A DNA stretch of 25,394 nt, from positions 1 through 25,394 of the forward strand of contig AJWJ01000336.1 of the NCBI GenBank assembly GCA_000277445.1. Direction: 5' to 3'. Position 1 is the stretch's first letter. Each line of letters begins with the position of its first letter. The DNA comes from Polysphondylium violaceum (lineage: Eukaryota > Evosea > Eumycetozoa > Dictyosteliales > Dictyosteliaceae). Position numbers and translations under genes: made by a program. The notes beneath the pieces were generated by a model. That model was not told the DNA's origin, did not search any database, and saw nothing but the letters and a program-made list of their open reading frames with translations. Of this stretch, positions 11,369 through 18,865 are shown piece by piece.

Positions 11369-12061
11369 ATGAAAGTAGTCGACTATAAGTGTGCGCACAC
11401 AGATTGCGATTACACGACATTTGATAAAAGCAATCTCAATAAACATCAGAAAAGAAGACATCGTTTGTGTTCTGATGATCCCAATTGTCCATTGCGAATT
11501 AAGGTTGGTGAAGATTATGCTCATGAACTCGCACCCACAAGGTTTGTCTGTGAACACTGTAAAAAAACCTTTTGCAGTGCATTCTCTCTCAGACGTCACC
11601 AAGATACAGGATGGTGCCAGAGAACCAAAACAGATGACAAAGATGTGGTTTTTGGAATTCTAAAGTCTTGCATGAAAACAAAAGCTGTGCATGTGGTTAG
11701 CGTGAAGCAAAAGAGTGACAAAGTCTACTTTCAAGTGGCACCAAACATCTGTAGTGAAAAAAAAATCACAGTGGAAAAGAAAGAGCAGATTAAATGCACT
11801 TGCTCACAGTTTGAAACCAACACCAATATTTGTTGTATCCATATTTGCTCGTTACTCCAGCAAATGGGTCTGCCATTTGAAGAGATTTTTCAAAATCAAT
11901 TCCAAGGTAACACATTAAAAAATGAAATGTTTAAGAAAATTGTGGACGCCATTCCTCTGGCTCAAGAACTTGCAAAAAAACACATGGCATATAAAAGTGA
12001 ATGGGAAATAGTAAAAAAAGAAATACAAGTAAAGAAAAAAAAAGTGAAGCAAAAACAATAG
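11369..12061 (+). CDS. C2H2 plus SWIM zinc-finger protein
   Basis: From the ATG at 11369 the open frame gives 230 residues; the frame is open further upstream but that part translates to poly-Phe/Ser, so it is probably leader. Visible metal sites are a C2H2 finger (Cys8, Cys13, His26, His31), a second C2HC-like finger (Cys61, Cys64, His77, Cys83) and a SWIM motif CxC-x10-CxH (Cys143, Cys145, Cys156, His158). SWIM domains bind DNA or proteins and occur in MEKK-type, ZSWIM and MULE-transposase proteins; no transposase core is visible here. The frame ends at 12061 in a Lys-rich run, while a Lys/Ser/Glu-rich tail continues in another frame. Either a frame break in A-runs (assembly or genuine), or an intron from about 11907 to 12061 that skips the stop, could join them. 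The 11907-12061 stretch contains GC-rich, coding-like sequence, which favours the frame break. Confidence 0.7.
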   Translation: MKVVDYKCAHTDCDYTTFDKSNLNKHQKRRHRLCSDDPNCPLRIKVGEDYAHELAPTRFVCEHCKKTFCSAFSLRRHQDTGWCQRTKTDDKDVVFGILKSCMKTKAVHVVSVKQKSDKVYFQVAPNICSEKKITVEKKEQIKCTCSQFETNTNICCIHICSLLQQMGLPFEEIFQNQFQGNTLKNEMFKKIVDAIPLAQELAKKHMAYKSEWEIVKKEIQVKKKKVKQKQ

Positions 12062-12648
12062 TGGCCGTTGGTAAAAAGAAGAAAGCCACCTCTGATTTAG
12101 AATCAGAGTCAGAATCAGAGTCTGATTCATCTTCGTCATTACCAACATCATCGTCTACTGAAACTAAATCCAAAGAATCAAAATCTATTGAATCAAAAGA
12201 AAATAGTAGCAATGATGGCAAAAAGAGAAAGAGAGAAAATGAAAAAGAATCAAAATCTAAAACTCAAGATAAAGAAAAGAGTAAAGCCTCTAAAAGCTCA
12301 GTTGATCAAGATGTAAACTCAAAGTCGTCATCAAAGAAAGTGGAAACACAAGCAAAAAGAAAAAGAGAAAGAAAAAGAGAGAGAAAAAGAAGATAAACCA
12401 GAGAAAGAAAAGAGAAAGAAAAAGAAGATAAACTAGAGAAAAAATCAAGAGCAAAAGAGTCTAGTAGTAAAAGATCAAAAGATAAAAAAGACAAGAAAGA
12501 TAAAGTAGAAAAAACTAAATCGTCAAAAGATAAAGAATCATCAAAAGACAAGAAAGACAAGAAAGATAAAGCAGATAAAAAAGATAAAGAATCTTCAAAA
12601 GAATCATCAAAAGATAAAAAGAGCAAAAGAGAAAAGACTCAAGAATAA
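12001..12648 (+). other. Out-of-frame Lys/Ser/Glu-rich tail of the zinc-finger gene
   Basis: In the frame of the ATG at 12001 there is a continuous acidic then basic low-complexity reading frame (ESESESESD, then KRKRENEKESKSK, then many SSKDKKDKKDK units) that runs to a TAA at 12646-12648 and is interrupted by one in-frame TAA at 12394-12396. Around that stop a 35-nt unit is duplicated (its GATAAAC core recurs at 12392 and 12427); because 35 is not a multiple of 3, the two copies are read in different frames. This is the type of charged tail seen on nuclear proteins. I take it as the 3' part of the zinc-finger gene, disrupted by slippage or by assembly error, not as a separate gene. Confidence 0.55.
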
Positions 12649-12733
12649 AAGATTTTCACAAAATAAACTCACATATTATATATAAAATATATCCACACTC
12701 TGTGTAGAGGTATTTATTGTAAAACATAAATGA

Positions 12734-14353
12734 TCAAGTTGAATAAAAATTAAGTGGTAATGCGCCATCAAGGGTAATTATACATCCATGAGGAACTAAA
12801 ACTTTTGGATCCATGCCTCTATTAAAATTACTATATTGTTTCCAATAATCTTTTTGATATTCTATTTCAATATCATTTTTACTTGCTAAATACCAATTCT
12901 CTTTATTCAATCTTGATGTAGGACCATTGATATTAATATTGTTATTATTATTCTCTACAGAATGTCTATCAGTATCATATCCACAAAAATAAATGGGTAG
13001 ATTGTTTTCAATACATTTGGTGAGATTAATTTTAACAATACTTTCAAAATCTTTATGATAGGCACCTAAACAATCTTTGGATTCGATTGGTTTCCAATAA
13101 AAGTAAATAGCTCTAACACCATTTGAGCAATTGGTCGCTGATAAACCACTTGAATTGGAAGATCTCCAAACTAGAAAAGTGTAGAGATCAAGATCACTTA
13201 ATTGGCCAGATGTTAATTTATAGTGTTTGGTAGCTTCAGCAAGATAACTAAAATAAACTTTTCTCCAAGGATGATTGAATCTAGTAGATACATCTGTATT
13301 TATATAGTCTTCAAACAGAGCTTTAACTGATTTCATTTTAGATTGACTATCAATCAAAGAAAAGATGTCATTTGTAGTATAGTGATATACATATAGTTCT
13401 TTTTCTTTAAACAAGTTATCCAATTGTTTTACTAATGATTTAGAATATTCTAGCAAACGATTAGCAATAAAAGAATAGAATAAAATTCTTGACGAAAAGC
13501 ATGTTTCTGATTCTTCATTTTCACAATACTGAGATAGATCGGCCAAATGACCTACTGTATTTATATTCTTTGCTTTTAAATATTCTATATCTTCAATATC
13601 AAATCCATCAAGGACTTTAAGATATAGTGGCGTTAATATTGAAATTTAAATATATCACTTCTTATAGCATACCAGATAATGGAAGAGATGAAGTAAACAT
13701 CTGTTTTTGGAATTTTGGTTTTAAAAATAAAGTCAGATCAAACGAAAAATCTATTTTTTCTCGAATCCATCTCCGACCTATTGATTGGGCATCTTTAATA
13801 AATTCATATTCTATACTTGAATCTTTTGATTCAAATAATTCCTTTTCAAGAGGGAATATTGATAGTAGACCAAGTTTTTTTATACCAATTTTTTGAATAT
13901 ATTTTAAAACATCACTTTCAATGTTTGGAATCACTAATTTTCAAAATTTAGCACATTCGAATAAATAAAAAAAGATTAAAAATGCTTACGTGTAACACAT
14001 GTATTATAGTTGCAATTGTTTGGTAAATAATCTTTATCTTTTCCTACATCTACTAAAATTTCATTTTTTTCTTCATCTTTTTCTTCATTAAATGGTGAGA
14101 TTAATAGATTAAGAGGTACTACAGGTCCTGGTGATCTATGTAGTTGTGAATATGATGTAAATCCTTCAAGGTCATCGTCGTAATATGGATCAATGTTGCC
14201 TTCATTATCATTATCATCTACATCATATTCAATATCATCATCAGTACCATTTTCCTCTTTTAGTTGATTTTCTAAATTATAAAATTTAGAAAGATCTACT
14301 GATACATCTTTGAGTTGATATAAAAGTTTTTCAGTTAGTTCTTCTTGATCCAT
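12734..14353 (-). CDS. Uncharacterised dictyostelid family protein, copy A
   Basis: Three exons on the minus strand, 14353-13990, 13933-13673 and 13614-12734, join in phase through GT-AG introns of 56 and 58 nt to give 501 residues. Regions: a short N-terminal motif MDQEELTEKLLYQLKDVSVDLSKF-like helix shared with copy B, an acidic Asp/Glu-rich linker (about 30-110), a middle domain (about 120-205), a helix-hairpin-helix-like piece NINTVGHLADLSQ (about 226-238), and a conserved C-terminal domain (about 250-501). The C-terminal domain has YVYHYTT (His 286), STRFNHPWRKVYFSYL (Tyr 329), DLDLYTFLVWRSSNSSGLS, TNCSNGVRA and VPHGCIIT. I recognise no named family. The H...Y pattern resembles ADP-ribosyltransferase folds only loosely. 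No signal peptide or membrane segment is seen. It converges with the zinc-finger gene. Confidence 0.8.
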
Positions 14354-14819
14354 GTTTGTAATAAGTTTTTTGATTTTAGAGAGAAGAGAAAATTTATTTA
14401 AATGTGAATCACAACACTTTAACCCCCACTAATATTTTTAATATTCCAAAAAATTCAGTTTCTGAAACTCTCACCCAAACACTCAAAAAACGGGATATGG
14501 GAGATATATTTCCAATCAAAATGTTGTTATATACTGATCCTTTCATATGCAAATTATAACAAATGGTATTTAACAATTAGTTTTGGGTCAAAAAAAGAAA
14601 TAATCAAGCCCTCATACGAAGGTCATTTTCTGACACTTCTAATAACACAACAAATCAAACTTGTAATCTGTGAAACTAATAAAAAGAAATCGACACTGGT
14701 GCTTTTTCATGAACGCAGCGCTGTTTTGTCGGACATGATTTTTTTTTTTTTAAATTTTTCGATTTGATTTTTTTGAGGCCCCACTTTGGTCATCTTTAGC
14801 GATTAAGAGTCGGGATTAA
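14354..14819. promoter_or_regulatory. Divergent region between copy A and the methyltransferase gene
   Basis: This 466-bp spacer separates two divergent start codons and probably serves both. It has no convincing gene. A T-run with A-run (about 14739-14757) lies 65-80 bp before the methyltransferase ATG. No specific factor site is assignable. Confidence 0.4.
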
Positions 14820-16022
14820 ATGTCAAATACATCGAATCAAGAACAAGATGATTTCATCTTTAGATTAAAGGTTTTGTATAACCAAATGGTTCATATACCC
14901 ATTATGTTAGCAACACTGAGAAAAGAATTTCCAAAGTTTTTCAATCAAAATGATGATGCAGACACTGATTTAATACAAGATTTAAAATCAATACCTTTGC
15001 AAGAAAAGATCAATAACAATGTTTGTATTTAATCTATGTACGGGAGTGCAAAGATACAGGGGCTAATACTCTGATCATACAATAGATTCTTAATCATTCA
15101 AATAGACCTACAACAAGTTATTTTAAAAAGTTTATTAAAACGATAGTGGATCAACTTCAAAAACTAGATCAAGAGGTACACGAAGAGATATTGGAAAAAT
15201 TTATGAAATCTTTATCAACACCCACTGGATTAGCAGGTGATCCTTTATGTATTAAATCATATTGTCTACAAGATAGTAAAAAAGAGGAGTGGGTTACATT
15301 GGTAAATGAAAATGCATATAATCTAGTAGGTATGACAACTTGGGGCGCAGCATATTTATTATCAGATTATATATTGGCAAACAAATCATTCTTTTCTGAT
15401 AAACACATATTGGAATTGGGCAGTGGCACAGGACTGGCTGGTATTGCTTTACAATGTGTTGCTGATCCACCTTGTAAGAAAGTAGTATTAACAGATTATT
15501 CTCCAAAGGTATTGAATAATTTAAAGGAAAATATAGAGTTGAGTATGTTGTTTGTTGAATTAGTTTATGTTATGCAGAGTACTAATACTCTTGTCATTGT
15601 CTTTAGATAATATTGAAATTCAAGATTTTATAAACACAGAAGACTTTCAAGGTGAATCAGAGAAACGATTCTCTGTAAGAATATTAGATTGGGAAATCGA
15701 GGATTTAAAATGTTTGGATCAATGTTTGGATATAGTAGATTCTGAAATTATAATTGGTGCAGATATAGTATACGACCCATCGTTGGCTCGTTATCTGGTA
15801 GCAATTTTAAATTATTTATTAAACAAAAAAGCAGGATCGATGGCAATCATTTCCTCTACAATTAGAAACCAATCTACTTTTGAAATATTTCAAAAAGAAT
15901 TGGTTGAAAAGAATCTAATTGTTCAAGATATAACCAATCAATGTGATCTTTTAAATCCTTCTCCATTCATATACGATAGATCACAAATTGTATTATATAA
16001 AATATATGCGAATATTCAATAA
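14820..16022 (+). CDS. eef2kmt: eEF2-lysine methyltransferase (EEF2KMT/FAM86 family)
   Basis: EEF2KMT trimethylates a lysine of translation elongation factor 2 using S-adenosylmethionine. Exons 14820-15020, 15086-15542 and 15607-16022 fit by phase and give 357 residues. The seven-beta-strand methyltransferase core has motif I ILELGSGTGLAGIAL (about 175-189), preceded by the family-typical TTWGAAYLLSDYI (human VTWDAALYLAEWAI). Downstream come VVLTDYSPKVLNNLKENI, IIGADIVYDPSL (human VIAADVLYCPEA) and STIRNQSTFEIFQKEL (human TVRNPETCQLFTTEL). The conserved N-terminal block around HSNRPTTSYFKKFI matches human PPSVKYARCFLSELI and defines the FAM86 subgroup. Intron 1 uses an unusual donor GTTTGT; the other AG at 15105 gives the wrong phase. 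The gene lies between family copies A and B on the opposite strand, and its stop is only 99 bp from that of copy B. Confidence 0.9.
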
Positions 16023-16121
16023 TAATAATCATAAAATAAAACATGTACTTGTGTTGATTAAACTTTATAATTGGCAACACAATATATCAATGAAATATTT
16101 TATTTAAATATTTATACAAGA

Positions 16122-17117
16122 TCAAGTTGAATAAAAATTAAGTGGTAGAATACCATCTAGAGGAGTAATAATACAACCATGAGGTATTATAACTTTTGGA
16201 TCCATACCTCTATTAAAACTACTATATTCTCTCCAATAATCCTTTTCACATTCTCTGAGAATATCATCATCACTTGCTAAAAACCAATTCTCTTTATCTA
16301 ATCTAGAGTTGGAGCTATTGGTATTATTTGTCAATTCAGTATCACCATTATTGTTGTTGTTGTTGTTGTTGTTGTTGTTTTTCTTATTGTTATTATTTAC
16401 ATTATTGTTATTATTATTATTATCAACATTATTACTATTTGTACAAAAGTAAACTGGTAATTTACTTTTCATAACCTCAGTTAGATTGATTTTAATGACA
16501 CTTTCAAATTCCTTATGATAGGGACCTAGAGAAGCTACAGATAAAATTGGTTTCCAGAAAAAGAAAATAGCTCTAACACCATTTGAGCAATTGGTTGATG
16601 ATAGGCCACTTGAATTGGAAGATCTCCAAACTAGATAAGTGTAGAGATCAAGATCGGTCAATTGACCTGAAGTTTGTTTATAGTGTTTGGTGGCTTCATT
16701 AAGATAACTAAAATAAACTTTTCTCCAAGGATGATTGAATCTAGTAGACACATTGACGTTCATATAATCCTCAAAGAGAGCCTTGACAGACTTCATGTTT
16801 TGTCTGACTTCAATGTTTTGTAAGTTCTCAAAAGTGGTGTAATGGTAGACATGAATGACTTTTTCGGGTGGAATCACTACTTTTTTAGTCAACTCTAAAT
16901 AACGACTATAGGTGTAAGCAATAAAGGAATAGAATATAATTCTAGGAGAAAAGGCCTTCTTTGCATGCTCGTCTGTCCAGAGTTCAGATAGATGGGCAAG
17001 TGTAAAGATATTCATTGTCTTTAATAGATCTTCATCTTCATTTAAAAATCCATTTAATACTATTAATGATAGTGTTATATTAGTATATTGGTATCTATAG
17101 ATATATTATACCTCTTA

Positions 17118-17151
<34 letters not shown>

Positions 17152-18009
17152 CATACCAGAAAGTGAGATGGGATGAGATAGTCTCATGCCTTCATATTCA
17201 GGTTTTAAAAACTGAGTGATTTGTTGTACAGGGAAGTTACCGTGGGTAATCCATTTTCTACAACTTGCCAACACTTCTGTATAGGTAATGGCAACGATGG
17301 TATCAGTGGAATACATGTATCCATCATCAGGCATTGTTGAAAATAAACCAATGGTTGTCACACCTTGACTAGACAAGAATTCCAAGAGTTCTTCTGCTAC
17401 ACCTTTAATTTCTGTTCATTATTATAATAGAGTATTAGTAACATTATAATCATGATTAATTAATATTTTTCCCAAACATATGACAAGATATTTACGAGAG
17501 ATTGAAGAGGTAAAGGTGCTATTAGTATTTGGAATAGATGGTTCTCGAGAAACTGGTGGTTGTGGTGGATGATTGATATAGGATAAAGAAGAATGTGAAG
17601 AAGTAGATACAGGAGCAGCAGGAGCAGCAGGAGATGATTTTGGCAAATATGCAGAAAGCTTATTTAATTGTGGAAATGACGAATAGTTTTGGAGGTCATC
17701 ATCATCATAATCATTTGTATCTTCCTCTTCATCATCATCTTCCTCTTGATCATCTTCATCACCATAAAGGACATCATCATCTTCTTCATCTTCTGAAGCA
17801 TCATTAAATGGATTATATCTCTGATTATTATTACTATTACTATTGTTGTTGTTATTATTTTGATCATTATCATCTACATAACGTTTATTATTACTAAATT
17901 TTGAAAGATCGACAGGAACATCTTTAAGAACTTCTAAAATCTTTGCAGTTAATTGTTCTTGATCCAAATCATCGTCACCATCACCCACTACATAATCATT
18001 GGGATCCAT
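16122..18009 (-). CDS. Uncharacterised dictyostelid family protein, copy B
   Basis: Paralogue of the gene at 12734-14353. Exons 18009-17496, 17411-17157 and 17059-16122 give 568 residues, with introns at the same places and phases as copy A. The shared N-terminal helix is DQEQLTAKILEVLKDVPVD. The acidic linker is longer than in A and carries poly-Asn, then a Ser/Pro/Ala stretch. The middle domain contains GVTTIGLFSTMP, then NIFTLAHLSEL and the conserved C-terminal domain: HVYHYTT (His 329), STRFNHPWRKVYFSYL (Tyr 372), LYTYLVWRSSNSSGLSSTN, and FNRGMDPKVIIPHGCIIT. A poly-Asn insertion coded by TTG-type repeats near 16346-16435 (plus strand) sits in a loop that is shorter in A. Intron 2 contains (ATT)10. 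Conservation concentrated in the C-terminal domain suggests that it carries the function, which is unknown. Confidence 0.82.
16351..16379 (+). repeat. TTG triplet repeat coding for poly-Asn
   Basis: About nine to ten TTG units on the plus strand are read as AAC (Asn) in copy B. They continue into interrupted ATT/TTA triplets to about 16435. This is ordinary dictyostelid triplet expansion within a loop of the C-terminal domain. Confidence 0.85.
17120..17149. repeat. (ATT)10 microsatellite in intron 2 of copy B
   Basis: Ten perfect ATT units lie within the second intron, next to the donor site. Copy A lacks this expansion at the same intron. Confidence 0.9.
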
Positions 18010-18366
18010 TGTTTAAATACTTTTATGTGTGTATATAAATAGATATAGTATATATATATATACAATATTTATTTATAAACAAAAGAGGTAAAAAATAAAA
18101 ACTAAAAACTAAAATAAAATAGATGACTCACTCACAATGGTTGTGGTGTGAGATGAAACACTAAATAAAATTCATGAAAAAAATGAGAACACAATCAATC
18201 AAAGTTTCTCAAATTTTTTCAAAATTAGAAAAAATTAAAAAAATAAAATTTTACCACATTGATCAGTAATATATGTGTGAAATACAAGTAAGGAAAGCTG
18301 ACTTTTGGGGCTAGATAATCTATTCATCCAAAATATAGCTAGATAGGGTTATTTGTGAGGTGAAAT

Positions 18367-18397
18367 AAAGTAGCCATTTCAATAAAGTGGCTACTTT
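18367..18397 (+). other. Perfect 10-bp hairpin followed by a T-run
   Basis: AAAGTAGCCA (18367-18376) and its exact complement TGGCTACTTT (18388-18397) flank an 11-nt loop, and the right arm runs straight into TTTTT (18395-18399). It could be part of a small RNA with a pol III-type end or a chance AT-rich inverted repeat; no known family is recognised. Confidence 0.35.
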
Positions 18398-18652
18398 TTA
18401 TGATCATAAAGACAATTGATTAAAGATTATCTTTTTAGTAATAAAACCTACTATTTACTCTTTAGTGTGTTTAAATTATGATTGAAAAGGGCTCTTTCAT
18501 AATCATCTAATTTATATAAATAAAAGGGGCTTTAATTACACTAATTCATTTGTGCCTAATACATACTAATTTTAGATGGGATTGCCTTGCTAAATTACTA
18601 AATGTGATATTTTTGGTAGAAAGGCTTTACTCAACTCCATCTGAAAATTATC

Positions 18653-18691
18653 GGGGTTGACAAAGGGGGATAACTGGGGTGAAGAGGGGGG
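18653..18691 (+). other. G-quadruplex-capable G-tract cluster
   Basis: Four tracts of 4, 5, 4 and 6 Gs (18653-18656, 18665-18669, 18676-18679 and 18686-18691) are spaced by 8, 6 and 6 nt, on the coding strand about 175 bp upstream of the alpha-mannosidase start. In surrounding DNA that is strongly AT-rich this is exceptional. Confidence 0.55.
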
Positions 18692-18842
18692 TGTTGGAAT
18701 CAAATCCCAAAAAAATTTTATTTTAATTTTTTTTTTTTTTGAAATTAAATTTACTACCATATTTATATTTTGGATTTTATATTAAAATAAATATAATCAC
18801 ACTCACAATAGTAATAATAATAATAATATTAATATTATCTAT

Positions 18843-18852
18843 ACCATATAAA
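18843..18852 (+). promoter_or_regulatory. TATA-like element before alpha-mannosidase
   Basis: ACCATATAAA lies 13 bp before the ATG at 18866, identical to the decamer at 6771-6780. Its closeness to the ATG means it may instead be within the leader. Confidence 0.2.
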
Positions 18853-18865
18853 CTCATATTTAAAG

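Larger units (their letters stand above)
18010..18865. promoter_or_regulatory. Divergent region between copy B and alpha-mannosidase
   Basis: This 856-bp spacer separates two divergent start codons. The copy B side is very AT-rich (TATATATA at about 18050-18061). The middle (18290-18700) has many short inverted repeats, including the perfect hairpin at 18367-18397 and palindromes such as TTATGATCATAA. It is followed by the G-tract cluster at 18653-18691, then T/A-rich leader up to the mannosidase ATG. No gene is supported. Confidence 0.5.

Noticed and set aside
12306-12626. Minus-strand frame of Ser/Leu/Phe/Asp
   Set aside because: It is the complement of the AAAGA-rich Lys/Ser tail and is pure low complexity.
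16351-17149. Regular short repeats that might suggest a CRISPR or satellite
   Set aside because: They are triplet microsatellites (poly-Asn coding TTG and intronic ATT) without spacers.
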